NCBI GenBank assembly: GCA_905236675.1 | Contig: CAJOND010000019.1 | Span: forward strand, 1 to 34,962 | DNA length: 34,962 nt | From: Candidatus Rifleibacteriota bacterium | Lineage (GTDB): Bacteria; Muiribacteriota; Ozemobacteria; Ozemobacterales; Ozemobacteraceae | Direction of reading: 5' to 3' | Shown here: positions 1 through 8,594 of the stretch, piece by piece | Layout: every line of letters starts with the position of its first letter | Numbering within the stretch: the first letter of the stretch is position 1 | The notes under the pieces: model-generated | What the model saw: only the letters and a program-made list of their open reading frames with translations | Told to the model about the DNA's origin: nothing | Database searches by the model: none | Made by a program: the position numbers and the translations under genes

Positions 1-249
1 TATAACTTCATTATTAAAGGAAGTCGTATTGAACAATAATTCATTTGCTATTTTTCTAAAATGATATTCTTGATTAGACCAAGCCTTTGAGACATTATTC
101 AATATTTCTATAATAGAATTTATATTAGTTTCATTTAATAATTTGACTTTTTGATTAGCCGATTCTATCAGTTCATAAGCATTATCTTCATTAAGATAAA
201 TAGACTCTTTTTCTTTTCCAAAAATTAAAGATTTGTTTTTTATAATCAT
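1..249 (-). CDS. LuxC-like acyl-CoA reductase, N-terminal fragment (runs off the window)
   Basis: An open frame of 83 codons runs from an ATG at 249 to the window edge, so only the N-terminus is seen. A GGAGCTG ribosome binding site lies 5-11 nt upstream of the ATG. The start is 18 nt after the stop of the LuxE-like gene, so the two are surely cotranscribed. The visible protein (MIIKNKSLIFGKEKESIYL...) is soluble and helical, with no catalytic motif yet reached. The call rests mainly on context: acyl-protein synthetase (LuxE) and acyl-CoA reductase (LuxC) act together to reduce activated fatty acids to aldehydes and are often adjacent. The N-terminal pattern, including a conserved-looking KAWSNQEYHFR stretch, is compatible with LuxC, but the fragment alone cannot prove it. 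It could be another partner of the LuxE-like protein. Confidence 0.5.
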   Translation of the reverse strand, partial: MIIKNKSLIFGKEKESIYLNEDNAYELIESANQKVKLLNETNINSIIEILNNVSKAWSNQEYHFRKIANELLFNTTSFNNEVI

Positions 250-267
250 ATAACAGCTCCAAAATAA

Positions 268-1365
268 TTATAAAAAAGAATCATTTCTATGAGAATCATA
301 ATAGTCTAGAATCCTAACAGTTTTTCCAGCAAGCCCACAACTACAATTCTCATTTAACACAGCTTTAAAATTCGTAATTAGAGATATTGCCGGATAACTA
401 GTTAAATAAGGCGTTGCAAGGTTCAAAATTCCACTTTCACCATCTAATAGAGGATAAAGCTGTTCTGGCTCCAAGACAAAAGCTTTATAATAAATAGGAA
501 TATGAAGCTCACCTTTTTTACAACTAACTAATGGAATTCCATGTTCAGGTAAAATAAATATTTTTCTGAAATTTTCTTTTTGAATTCCTAAATATTTCTC
601 AGAATACTCTTTAACTTTTGTCTCAAAGCTTTTTAACAAATTGGTATCTTCACCATTATCTAAAATAAAACAATAAGATTCTTTATCCAGTTTCAAAAAG
701 ATTTGATGTTCTTCTAACCAGTTAAGAACATGAGATAAAAAGAAAGCAGAGCCTATTATTCTGACAGGTTCGCTGTGGCAAGAAAAATCAATGATTTTTT
801 TTGCACAGTCTTCTATATTAAAATTAAGGTCATTGGTTCTATTATTTATTTTAAAAGCATAGTAAACACTTCTATGAGCTGTCAAAGACGTAAATAAATT
901 AAAATAAAAATTATTATTTTGATTGCTATCTATTTTTGGATCAGTTGTTAAGCAAATATAATTAACTTTCTTTTTATAATCTGTTAATTCTAATGATTTA
1001 AAAATATTTTCATAAATTTTTAATAATCTTTTGTGAGATTTTGCATCTAAAATCAATCTTTTATCTTTTTTGTTTCCAGATATGATTTCGTATTTAATTT
1101 GTTTCTCTGGTACAGAAAGAATTCGGTTTTCCTTAAATATATCAGCTAAAATCGGTGGAATATCTTCTGTTAAATATTTATTCTTTATACTAACTAAGCC
1201 ACTGTCAGATAAAAAGGACTTATATATGCTGCTATTCATTATATGCCAATGTAATGATTCATTCATTGCTTCAGTAAATAAACACTCGGATTGAGGACAA
1301 TAATCATAAGCGTTTACCCAATCAAACAACTGACCTGATTTAATAAATGGCTTACCTTCTGACAA
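268..1365 (-). CDS. LuxE-like acyl-protein synthetase
   Basis: The 365-aa protein resembles the LuxE/acyl-protein synthetase branch of the ANL (adenylate-forming) superfamily, which activates a fatty acid and passes it to the reductase LuxC. The clearest marks are PEHGIPLVSC at residues 273-282, matching the family's EHGIPxxEC core, and a C-terminal stretch GILNLATPYLTSYPAIS followed by NCSCGLAGKTVRIL, typical of the domain that closes over the adenylate. The usual SGTTG-K ATP-binding loop appears as IISGNKKD (94-101), so it is degenerate. The start is a TTG at 1365, supported by GAGGT seven nucleotides upstream; no ATG lies close by. A good promoter lies upstream (1399-1428). It is the first gene of a minus-strand unit that continues into the LuxC-like fragment. 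The loss of the canonical loop leaves its activity uncertain. Confidence 0.72.
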   Translation of the reverse strand: MSEGKPFIKSGQLFDWVNAYDYCPQSECLFTEAMNESLHWHIMNSSIYKSFLSDSGLVSIKNKYLTEDIPPILADIFKENRILSVPEKQIKYEIISGNKKDKRLILDAKSHKRLLKIYENIFKSLELTDYKKKVNYICLTTDPKIDSNQNNNFYFNLFTSLTAHRSVYYAFKINNRTNDLNFNIEDCAKKIIDFSCHSEPVRIIGSAFFLSHVLNWLEEHQIFLKLDKESYCFILDNGEDTNLLKSFETKVKEYSEKYLGIQKENFRKIFILPEHGIPLVSCKKGELHIPIYYKAFVLEPEQLYPLLDGESGILNLATPYLTSYPAISLITNFKAVLNENCSCGLAGKTVRILDYYDSHRNDSFL

Positions 1366-1398
1366 TTAAAATACCTCAAAAAGACTATATAATGCTTG

Positions 1399-1428
1399 AA
1401 TATAGAACAATCTTATTTATTATGTCAA
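1399..1428 (-). promoter_or_regulatory. Promoter of the luxE-like/luxC-like unit
   Basis: On the minus strand, TTGACA (1428-1423) is followed after 18 nt by TATATT (1404-1399). This is a sigma70-type promoter with a perfect -35 and 5/6 matches at -10. Transcription would begin near 1392, about 27 nt before the TTG start at 1365. Confidence 0.68.
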
Positions 1429-1602
1429 TTGCTACTTTTAAGCCATTTACAAAGTAGTTTATCTTAAAGACTATTTATGTTAAACTTTTAGTCGTTAATA
1501 TCTTCAATCGAATTTAAACTTATTTGAACTAACATATAAAAGATAAAATATTTTACGCTAATAATAATATAAAGTAATTAGTCTTTAGGAGTAGTTAAAT
1601 AA

Positions 1603-3393
1603 ATGGAATCTGATTCTCAAACAGAAGACATAAATGGTTTTGCTGTTATTGAGCGTTTAAAAAACAACTTAAAAGAGCTACAAAAACAATTTCCGGATAT
1701 AAAACCTGAAGAAGATCCTGTTAGTATCCTAGAAAAAATACCGTCTAAACTTCCGTTAATTGACGGCAAACTTGTTTTAGTAACCGCTTTTTGTGGCCCT
1801 TCTGGTGCGGGTAAAAGCACTTTATTTAATTTACTTACTGGATTAAACTCACCAACTAGCGATATTAGAAGACCTAACTCTTTTGGCTCTCTTGTAGCAA
1901 TACCAAAAGAAGTATTTGAATCTTCAGAACGAAACGATTACCTTCCTAATTTTAAAATAGATTATTTAAAATCACCAATAGAGCTACTAGACGAAAACAT
2001 TCCAAAAGACAAACTCTTCATTGAACCTTATGAAATGAAATACGGCAATAAAGAAAACTGGATATATATTGCCGATATTCCAGATTTTAACTCAGTTGCA
2101 GTAAGTAACTGGGAAAAAACCGAGCAGATGATCCAGCGAGCAGATTCTATAATATTTGTCAGTACCGAAGAAGGTTATTCCGACAGAAAAACAATAGAAT
2201 ACTTCATAAAAGTATTGAGAATTTCCGGTAAAGTCATTTATTTATTAACCCGCAACAAGACCGCAGAAATCGCCCAGCAGATTTTAAGTAAACACTTAAT
2301 AGACAATATAAAAAGAGTAGATCCTTCTGCTGTAAGCGAATTAGGCAAATGCCACTTCTATTACAGTCTTTTATCTGAAAAACCAGTAGTTGAAGATATT
2401 AAACCTTCTTCTTTAAATTCTAACTTTTCTTTTATTGACGAAATTTTTTCTAATCAGAACAAAGAAACAATTCTCAGCTCTTTTTGCTCATCTGTAAAAA
2501 AAGCAGCAAATCTAGGGGAATTCATTTGTGAAAATGTATTAAAAAGAGTTAAGGCCGAAGAAGACTATCGAAATTCTATTGAAAAATCTATTCAGATAGA
2601 AACAGAATTTATAGTCGGAGATAAAATACCTTTATTCCAGATTTTAAACAAAATATTCGGTGAGATTCAAATCAGACGCTACGAACTGGTTAAGAATAAG
2701 TTATTTGCCTTGGGAAATAAAATAAAAAATATTTTTGTAAAAGATAACAATAAAGAAGAAGCTATAAAAAATGAAATAAATAATATTAATAATACAGACA
2801 ATAAACTGGAAGCGGAACAAAAACGCTTATCCATTTCTGTAGATAGATTATATGAAGAATGGCTAAAACATGAAAAAGCCAATTTTAATATGAATCAGAA
2901 AGTAAAAGATGAAGATATTAGAGAAAGAATTAAATCATTATATAAAATAGTTCTTCCAGTAAAAAATGATGGTTACATAGATGAGATAATCAAATCAAAA
3001 CTTAATGAAAGTCTGGATGACAATAATGTTCAGGTTAAAACCAAAATTGCCAATGCTTTATTAGCAACAGGAACTTTTCTGTTTTTTGTTGATTTATTTG
3101 TTGATGGTGCTATAGGTACGCTTGGCATGATTTCTTTAGCAGCCTTAGGAGGAATCAGCGGTTCTGAAATAGTTAATTTCCTTAATGCAATTGGTTTGAA
3201 ACCTGTTTTAGAAAAGATTCAAAAAGAATGGATAGAAAAAAGAAGAGAAGAATACTTTATTTATTTAAAAAAATTTGCCAGTGATTTGGTATTAGAAAAT
3301 ATAGATTTTAAATATCTTCAAGATATTATAGAGAAAAACAATAAAGATATAGAATCATTAAAAGACTGTTCAACAAAGTCCTTTTCAGTATGA
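1603..3393 (+). CDS. Dynamin-like large GTPase with C-terminal membrane segment
   Basis: This 596-aa protein has an N-terminal GTPase domain with the P-loop GPSGAGKS at residues 65-72. A Walker B/G3-like DIPD at 158-161 follows a beta strand (WIYIADIPDF), and a G4-like TRNK lies at 216-219. The G3 glycine of DxxG is replaced by Asp, which is unusual. The middle third is long, charged and helical (about 300-470), as in the stalk of dynamin-family proteins. A hydrophobic, Gly/Ala-rich segment at about 482-535 could insert into a membrane, and a helical tail follows. This layout fits bacterial dynamin-like or membrane-remodelling GTPases, though a ribosome- or stress-associated GTPase cannot be excluded. 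The ATG has AGGAG 11 nt upstream. It stands alone between the divergent luxE-like gene and rplY. Confidence 0.72.
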   Translation: MESDSQTEDINGFAVIERLKNNLKELQKQFPDIKPEEDPVSILEKIPSKLPLIDGKLVLVTAFCGPSGAGKSTLFNLLTGLNSPTSDIRRPNSFGSLVAIPKEVFESSERNDYLPNFKIDYLKSPIELLDENIPKDKLFIEPYEMKYGNKENWIYIADIPDFNSVAVSNWEKTEQMIQRADSIIFVSTEEGYSDRKTIEYFIKVLRISGKVIYLLTRNKTAEIAQQILSKHLIDNIKRVDPSAVSELGKCHFYYSLLSEKPVVEDIKPSSLNSNFSFIDEIFSNQNKETILSSFCSSVKKAANLGEFICENVLKRVKAEEDYRNSIEKSIQIETEFIVGDKIPLFQILNKIFGEIQIRRYELVKNKLFALGNKIKNIFVKDNNKEEAIKNEINNINNTDNKLEAEQKRLSISVDRLYEEWLKHEKANFNMNQKVKDEDIRERIKSLYKIVLPVKNDGYIDEIIKSKLNESLDDNNVQVKTKIANALLATGTFLFFVDLFVDGAIGTLGMISLAALGGISGSEIVNFLNAIGLKPVLEKIQKEWIEKRREEYFIYLKKFASDLVLENIDFKYLQDIIEKNNKDIESLKDCSTKSFSV

Positions 3394-3429
3394 TTTAAGG
3401 GATTAGTCAAGAAGCCATTTTTCAGAAGT

Positions 3430-3458
3430 TTGACATAAATAAAAAAAAATGATACCTT
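3430..3458 (+). promoter_or_regulatory. Promoter of rplY
   Basis: TTGACA (3430-3435) and TACCTT (3453-3458) are separated by 17 nt, with a TG one base before the -10, making an extended -10. Initiation would be near 3465, leaving a 5' UTR of about 25 nt before the ribosome binding site AAGGAG and the ATG at 3491. Confidence 0.6.
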
Positions 3459-3490
3459 AAAAAAACAATTTTACGTTTAAGGAGATTTCT

Positions 3491-4123
3491 ATGGCAGAGT
3501 TAACATTTAACGCTGAAGTAAGAAACAAAGTTGGAAAAGAAACATCAAAAAAACTAAGAGTAAAAAAACTCGTTCCCGCAGTTGTATATGGTAAAGATAT
3601 GACTCCAATTCACTGCAGTTTACCAAAAGCAGAAGTTGAAAAACTTAGAAGAGTAAACCGCAATGCTTTGATAGACCTTAATCTTGCTGATGAAAAATAT
3701 ACTGTATTGGTTCGTGAAGCTCAAAAACATCCTATTTCTTCTGAATATGAACATGTAGATTTTCAGGCAGTTCATATGGATAAACCAGTAAAAGTCAATG
3801 TTGATTTGGAATATGTTGGTTCTCCAATAGGTAAAAAATCTGGCGGTATCTTCACTGTTCTTGTAAAATCAGTTAAGATCGAATGCTTACCAGGAAAGAT
3901 TCCTCAAGTTATTACATTAAATATTGATTCTCTTGATGCTGGTGAATCTTTGCACGTTTCTGATATTAAGGCAGAAAACTTCAAGATGATCACTAATCCT
4001 AAGATCGCTATTTGTCAGGTATCTCAGGTTAAGGATGAAGAAGAAGAAGCCGCTGCTACAACTACTGCAGCTCCAGCAGCCGCTGCCGCTGCTCCAGCAG
4101 CTGAAGAAAAGAAGGCCAAGTAA
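3491..4123 (+). CDS. rplY: 50S ribosomal protein L25, long CTC/TL5 form
   Basis: The 210-aa protein begins MAELTFNAEVRNKVGKETSK and contains VPAVVYGKD, the N-terminal 5S-rRNA-binding fold of bL25. A second beta domain (about 95-180; KVNVDLEYVGSP, GESLHVSDI) is characteristic of the long CTC/TL5 form rather than the short E. coli L25. The protein ends in an acidic then Ala/Pro-rich tail (EEEEAAATTTAAPAAAAAAP) that is probably disordered. It binds 5S rRNA in the central protuberance of the large subunit. AAGGAG precedes the ATG, a promoter lies just upstream and a strong hairpin terminator follows, so it is a single-gene unit. Confidence 0.95.
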   Translation: MAELTFNAEVRNKVGKETSKKLRVKKLVPAVVYGKDMTPIHCSLPKAEVEKLRRVNRNALIDLNLADEKYTVLVREAQKHPISSEYEHVDFQAVHMDKPVKVNVDLEYVGSPIGKKSGGIFTVLVKSVKIECLPGKIPQVITLNIDSLDAGESLHVSDIKAENFKMITNPKIAICQVSQVKDEEEEAAATTTAAPAAAAAAPAAEEKKAK

Positions 4124-4154
4124 TTGGCTATTTACGCAGAGAATTAAATCCAAT

Positions 4155-4198
4155 GGTCAAAATAATCTGATTTCAGATTATTTTGACCTTAATTTTAT
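4155..4198 (+). terminator. Strong hairpin terminator after rplY
   Basis: A 16-bp perfect stem (4155-4170 with 4173-4188) closes a 2-nt loop and is followed by the T-rich stretch TTAATTTTAT. It lies 31 nt after the rplY stop. The stem is A/T-rich but long. Confidence 0.8.
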
Positions 4199-4240
4199 TA
4201 TTTTATTAGATAGCTAATTTATTATATAAGGAGAGAATTG

Positions 4241-4756
4241 ATGAACAGTAGTGAATTTGCAGTCGGTGCACCAATCGTCCATCCTATACATGGTGCTGGC
4301 ATCTTAAAAGAGGTTGCCAAAAGGACGATCAGAGGTAAACCGATGAGTTACTACGTTATAGATTTCCCTTACAGTGATTTAGGTCAGGTCATGGTTCCTG
4401 TTGATATGGCGGAAAAAGTTGGTCTCCGCACTATCAATGATAATAACAATATAGAAGAGATTTTTTCGTTTTTGAGCCAAGCTTTTACTGAAGCAGAAGA
4501 AGAAGAAAGTAAAAGTTTCCACCAGAGATACCGTGATTATCTAGACAAAATTCAAAGCGGTGATCTTATTCAAGTTGCAAAAGTATACAGGCTTTTATGC
4601 AGAAGAAGTATGTTAAAACCATTAGGAACCAAAGACAAATCTCTTTTTGAAACCGCTCGTCAGCTTCTTACATCTGAAATAGTTTTTTCAAAAGATATAA
4701 GCAATGAAGAAGCATCAAGATTATTAGATGAAGCTATGGAAGATATGATATTCTAG
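4241..4756 (+). CDS. CarD-family transcriptional regulator
   Basis: This 171-aa protein opens with FAVGAPIVHPIHGAGILKEV, the signature of the CarD/CdnL RNA-polymerase-interacting domain (Tudor-like fold). The remainder is helical (about 65-170), matching the DNA-minor-groove-binding C-terminal domain, and the length is normal for the family. CarD proteins bind the beta subunit of RNA polymerase and stabilise open complexes, often at rRNA and ribosomal promoters, so its place beside rplY is natural. The ATG at 4241 is chosen because AAGGAG (4228-4233) sits seven nucleotides before it; a TTG one codon earlier is less well placed. A terminator follows at 4795. Confidence 0.88.
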   Translation: MNSSEFAVGAPIVHPIHGAGILKEVAKRTIRGKPMSYYVIDFPYSDLGQVMVPVDMAEKVGLRTINDNNNIEEIFSFLSQAFTEAEEEESKSFHQRYRDYLDKIQSGDLIQVAKVYRLLCRRSMLKPLGTKDKSLFETARQLLTSEIVFSKDISNEEASRLLDEAMEDMIF

Positions 4757-4794
4757 TTTAATTTTAAAAATTCTAATATTTTTAAAGAACAATC

Positions 4795-4822
4795 ATCCTC
4801 TAAATTAAGAGGATTTTTTTTC
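4795..4822 (+). terminator. Rho-independent terminator after the CarD gene
   Basis: ATCCTCT (4795-4801), a 6-nt loop, then AGAGGAT (4808-4814) running directly into eight T residues. It lies 38 nt after the stop codon. Confidence 0.9.
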
Positions 4823-4881
4823 TAAAAAAACTTTCATGAATGATTAGATGTTTGCCGATTTGAATTATAGAGTAGGCAAAC

Positions 4882-5499
4882 ATGAAAAGACAAAACTTTA
4901 TAATATTTGTATTATTACTAGCAGTTTTTCTGCCAACAAGCAAGGCTTATTTAGCAAACAGTCTAAAAAAGCCTTATATGGAGAATTCAATACCTCCGAT
5001 TTATGGCAGGAATTCTGAAGTGAACTTCTACTCACTTTTAAACAATTCTGGAAGAGAATATGAATCCTGGATAAAAGATGGACGAAAATACCTCAAAAGG
5101 AAAGAATTCGAACAAGCTATTTGGGCATTTCGTAAAGCGGTCAAATTAAGACCCGCTTCTGAAGAAGCAAGATTTCTTCTTGGCTGGACTTATGAAACCA
5201 GAGGTTTGGAAGGCTTGCCAGGAGATACTACTAATTGGGACCAACTAGCAGAAAACGAATATGTAATGGCTATAGAGGTAGCAGATCATTTACCTTCCAG
5301 ATTTAATCTGGCTATTCTCCAAAGACGATTGGAAAGATATGGAGAAGCTAGACGAAATCTTGAACATATTTTGTTGGTTTCTAATTCCAAAACTTTGAAG
5401 AAAAAAGCTTCTGCTGAATTACAAGCACTATTTCATCAGGATGTTCGACCTAGAGGCATTTCTAATGAAGTTAAAGATTGGAGTGCCGATGATAAATAA
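4882..5499 (+). CDS. Exported TPR protein
   Basis: The 205-aa protein starts with a signal peptide: MKRQ, then a hydrophobic run FIIFVLLLAVFLPTSKA, with likely cleavage after SKA. About two TPR units follow at residues 60-170, for example KEFEQAIWAFRKAVKLRPAS. TPRs mediate protein-protein contacts, so this is probably a periplasmic or envelope scaffold. The next gene overlaps by 11 nt and is also an exported TPR protein, so the two likely form a pair. The partner is unknown. The ribosome binding site is weak (GAGTAGG). Confidence 0.75.
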   Translation: MKRQNFIIFVLLLAVFLPTSKAYLANSLKKPYMENSIPPIYGRNSEVNFYSLLNNSGREYESWIKDGRKYLKRKEFEQAIWAFRKAVKLRPASEEARFLLGWTYETRGLEGLPGDTTNWDQLAENEYVMAIEVADHLPSRFNLAILQRRLERYGEARRNLEHILLVSNSKTLKKKASAELQALFHQDVRPRGISNEVKDWSADDK

Positions 5500-7372
5500 T
5501 CCTTTTCGTATACTTTTAAAATCACTGCTTGTTTTAGGGAGTATTGGAATAATTGTTTTCTATTCCAATATCAAAAATGTTAGAGCTGATAGTGACAATT
5601 TGGAAGACAAGCTCTTTAAAAGAATTGAAACATCTGCTGGTGTGAATAACCTTGAAAAGGTTAAAGACGATATAAAACGTGTGCTTAAGCTTAATCCTAA
5701 ACATGTTGGAGCTACTTTTTATGCAGGAAAATATTGCTTTCAGCAAGGAAATTTTGAAAATGCAGAAAAATTTCTGAAACGAGTAGCTTATGACCCTGTT
5801 TACGGTCCAAAAGCCAATGCTATTCTAGCTGATATAAAATTAAAAAAGTATAGTAATCATTTTATGCAAAACTTGAAGGTATATTTGAGTGGTCAATCTT
5901 TCGATCAAGCTCTTCAGTTATGTGAAGAAGCTTTAACAGATATGCCTGATAATAAAGAACTACTTTTTTCTGCTTCATATGCCGCTTGTATGTTAGATAA
6001 AAAAGCTAAGGCAGAAATTTATGCAGATCTTTATGCTTTGCAATCAAATAATTCCCCATTGGCAGCAGAATTAAAGACACTTGTTTCTGCTTGGTTCACT
6101 GAAAATTTCGACGATGATGTTGCTATAGAAAAGTTCCTTTCGATCAAAAGTAAAAGTTTAATGACTGCCCCTGTTAAGCGTAGAATAAAAGACCTTCTTA
6201 TTGCCAATAAATCATTTGATAAATATGAAGAGTTCATTAGAAACGAAATTGAACAACCAGGATCTGATAAAGATTCTCTACAAAGAGAGTTGATAGGTTT
6301 TTTGCTCAAACAACATCAGTTTAAAAGAGCCTTGGAACTCTTAAGTCAACGTCCTATTGAATCTATAGAAGACAATATTCTATACGCATGGGCCCTTTGT
6401 GAAACAGGCCAAGAGTTGAAAGCTCTTGATGTAACAAGAAGTCTGATTGCAGTAGCTCCCAGAGATTTACGAGCTTATAAGGCTTGGTGTGAAGCTTGGC
6501 TAAGTTATACTGAAAGGAATAAAGCTAAGCCAGAAGGCAATGATAATACAGGAGCCCCATACCAGGATACAATAGAAAAAATATTCAAGCTTATTCGCCC
6601 TGATAAATTAGTTAATCAAGAACCTGAACTACTAATAGATATGCTTAGAATAGCAGTATTAACAGGGAGAGAATTTGATGCACACAAAATACATTTAGAA
6701 GTGGCTAAAATAGCTTTCAAAGATGATCATGAAAGCCTTTTAATAAAGACATGCGACGATTTGGTTCCACTAGCCAAAGATAGAATGGCTATATATATAT
6801 TGGAAAGTGCCGCTAACCAGCTTCCAAATAATTATAATTTAACTCTAAAACTTGCGCAAATTTATATGTTAAGAAATCCTAATGCTTCTATTAAAATTTG
6901 CGAAGAACTTATGGAACAGCGTCCAGATCTTATTAGAGCTTTAATTATGTGGTGTGATGCAATGAATCTTGCAGGACGTGGTGGTGAAGCAGTTTCTGTA
7001 TTAGTTAAAAAATTATCGGATAAGTCCTTAAATAAAATAGCTGTAAGACAATTGAATTCAAAATTAGAGGAATTAAGAATACAAGGAAATACAGATACTC
7101 CTTATATGTCTAATTCCACTGACGAAGATGTATCACAACTATTTGAAGAAGATAGTAAAAAAAGCGATAAATCTGATAATGTTACATCTTCAGAAGATTC
7201 TCAAACAGAAGATGAAATTCAGATTGAAGAAGACTCACAATCAGAAGAATCTACTTCAGATGATGTCAATAGTGATAATTATGACAGCAGTTCTGATATA
7301 AATACTTATTCTCCACCCAATAGCGAGGAAGACTATGAAAACCTAGATGATTATGAAACAACAGATTTTTGA
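5489..7372 (+). CDS. Exported TPR protein with acidic Ser/Asp-rich tail
   Basis: The start is placed at the ATG at 5489, which has GGAGTG a few bases upstream and gives an immediate signal peptide (MINNPFRILLK, a hydrophobic run, cleavage near VRA). A frame 48 nt longer begins inside the previous gene and would bury the signal. The 627-aa product holds many degenerate TPR-like helical pairs (about 35-500), such as GNFENAEKFLKRVAYDPV and HQFKRALELLSQRP. The last 100 residues are acidic and Ser-rich (QTEDEIQIEEDSQSEESTSD), probably disordered. It overlaps the preceding exported TPR gene by 11 nt, pointing to translational coupling and a shared complex at the envelope. Confidence 0.78.
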   Translation: MINNPFRILLKSLLVLGSIGIIVFYSNIKNVRADSDNLEDKLFKRIETSAGVNNLEKVKDDIKRVLKLNPKHVGATFYAGKYCFQQGNFENAEKFLKRVAYDPVYGPKANAILADIKLKKYSNHFMQNLKVYLSGQSFDQALQLCEEALTDMPDNKELLFSASYAACMLDKKAKAEIYADLYALQSNNSPLAAELKTLVSAWFTENFDDDVAIEKFLSIKSKSLMTAPVKRRIKDLLIANKSFDKYEEFIRNEIEQPGSDKDSLQRELIGFLLKQHQFKRALELLSQRPIESIEDNILYAWALCETGQELKALDVTRSLIAVAPRDLRAYKAWCEAWLSYTERNKAKPEGNDNTGAPYQDTIEKIFKLIRPDKLVNQEPELLIDMLRIAVLTGREFDAHKIHLEVAKIAFKDDHESLLIKTCDDLVPLAKDRMAIYILESAANQLPNNYNLTLKLAQIYMLRNPNASIKICEELMEQRPDLIRALIMWCDAMNLAGRGGEAVSVLVKKLSDKSLNKIAVRQLNSKLEELRIQGNTDTPYMSNSTDEDVSQLFEEDSKKSDKSDNVTSSEDSQTEDEIQIEEDSQSEESTSDDVNSDNYDSSSDINTYSPPNSEEDYENLDDYETTDF

Positions 7373-7417
7373 TTTGCCAATAATAAAACTATAATACTTA
7401 TAAAAGAAGGAGACTCT

Positions 7418-7567
7418 ATGTTAATCGAAGTGTTCACTAATGGAAATGTAATTGTTGACGGTACTGAAGTAGGGAAAAACTATAAAGCAGAAGATGCATT
7501 ATATGATTACCTGACCAACCCAATGGGATTTCTAACTAGCAAAAAGAAAAACAAGAAAAAGATTTAA
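7418..7567 (+). CDS. Small basic-tailed protein, 49 aa, unknown
   Basis: A 49-codon frame begins MLIEVFTNGNVIVDGTEVG and ends in a lysine/asparagine run (KKKNKKKI). AAGGAG stands seven nucleotides before the ATG, and a strong terminator starts at the stop codon, so this is very probably a real gene. It lies 45 nt after the TPR gene and may be cotranscribed with it. The N-terminal 35 residues look like a small beta-strand fold; the basic tail could contact nucleic acid or membrane. No family is recognised. Confidence 0.7.
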   Translation: MLIEVFTNGNVIVDGTEVGKNYKAEDALYDYLTNPMGFLTSKKKNKKKI

Positions 7568-7598
7568 AAACAAGAGGCTAATGCCTCTTGTTTTCTAA
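7567..7598. terminator. Bidirectional terminator between convergent genes
   Basis: A 12-bp perfect stem (7567-7578 with 7583-7594) closes a 4-nt loop (TAAT) and is T-rich on both strands (GTTTTCT on plus, GTTTTTAAAT on minus). It can serve the 49-aa gene on the plus strand and the seven-TPR gene on the minus strand. Confidence 0.85.
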
Positions 7599-7616
7599 TT
7601 GATTAACAAAAAAGTT

Positions 7617-8429
7617 TTATATTTTTGTTTGAACGTATTTACTTAAAAGTTCCCATTTTGATTTGTCTTTAATAATATTATGAAGGTTAGTAAAAACTGA
7701 TTTAGCTTCCTCGTTACGGCCTAAACTTTCTAATAGTTCACCTTTCGTGCAAAGAGCAGGAGGATAATCAGGAGTTGCTTTAAGAACTTTTTCTATTTCT
7801 TTTAGACCTTCATCATACCGACCTAATTGCAATAAAGCATCGCAATAGTTATTTCTGGCTTTAGAGTCGTTTTCTCTGTATTCTAAAGTTTTAGCCCATT
7901 CTTCAGCAGCACCTTCAAAATTTCCTGTATCATAATATGTGTTAGCCAAGTTATAATGATAATCAGGATCGGTATCTTCTAATTCTATCGCTTTTCTGAA
8001 TTCAATTATTGCCTCTTCCAACTGACCAGTCTGATGGTAAGCAAGCCCAAGATAATGATGAGTATCTGCTGCATCGGGACTGATTTTTGAAGCCTCTTTC
8101 AATGATTTTATGGCTTCTCTCATGAAACCACGCTGAAAATAATAATAGCCTAAATTAAAATAAGCATGATCAAAATCAGGTCGGGCCTTGATTGCTTCAA
8201 GCCATTTTGTAACAGCTTTTTCATACTCCCCTATTTTGTAGTAAGTATTGCCTAAGTTATATAAAGCTTTATAGTATGTTGGGTCTAGACGTAAAGAGGC
8301 TTGATATTGTTCTATAGCCTGATCATATTGACCTTCACGGAAATAAAGATTACCAAGCTCTTTTAAGTTTTCTGGATTGTTAGGTTCAGATATGACACGG
8401 GCCGCTAGATCTTCAAATGAGTTCTTCAT
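7617..8429 (-). CDS. Seven-repeat TPR protein
   Basis: The 270-aa product is almost entirely canonical TPR: about seven 34-residue repeats between residues 10 and 255, such as YYKALYNLGNTYYKIGEYEK and YHYNLANTYYDTGNFEGA. There is no signal peptide or membrane segment, so it is a cytoplasmic superhelical scaffold. The ATG at 8429 is preferred, being 10 nt after AGGAGG; an ATG at 8438 sits too close to that site and a TTG at 8456 lies upstream of it. It is transcribed alone, away from the 8595 gene, and ends at the shared terminator. The binding partner cannot be deduced. Confidence 0.88.
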   Translation of the reverse strand: MKNSFEDLAARVISEPNNPENLKELGNLYFREGQYDQAIEQYQASLRLDPTYYKALYNLGNTYYKIGEYEKAVTKWLEAIKARPDFDHAYFNLGYYYFQRGFMREAIKSLKEASKISPDAADTHHYLGLAYHQTGQLEEAIIEFRKAIELEDTDPDYHYNLANTYYDTGNFEGAAEEWAKTLEYRENDSKARNNYCDALLQLGRYDEGLKEIEKVLKATPDYPPALCTKGELLESLGRNEEAKSVFTNLHNIIKDKSKWELLSKYVQTKI

Positions 8430-8594
8430 TAATATCATTCCTCCTATCCTATTCAAAAATCATTATATACTAATATTAAACTACTTTTAATCAAGCAATT
8501 CAACCCCTTTTTTAACCTTTCATATTTTGATAAGGATTTTTTATATTTGACTAGGTATTTTATTACTAATGATTTATTATGATTTTTAGGGTAA

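Noticed and set aside
4035..4217. Leu/Gln-rich plus-strand frame overlapping the end of rplY
   Set aside because: It is the shifted reading of the Ala-codon-rich tail of L25 and the terminator; no ribosome site.
5441..5488. Longer start for the second exported TPR gene
   Set aside because: It would put 16 residues before the signal peptide and lacks a ribosome site; the ATG at 5489 has one.
8430..8456. Upstream TTG and ATG starts for the seven-TPR gene
   Set aside because: The TTG lies before the AGGAGG site and the ATG at 8438 is immediately next to it, both wrongly spaced.
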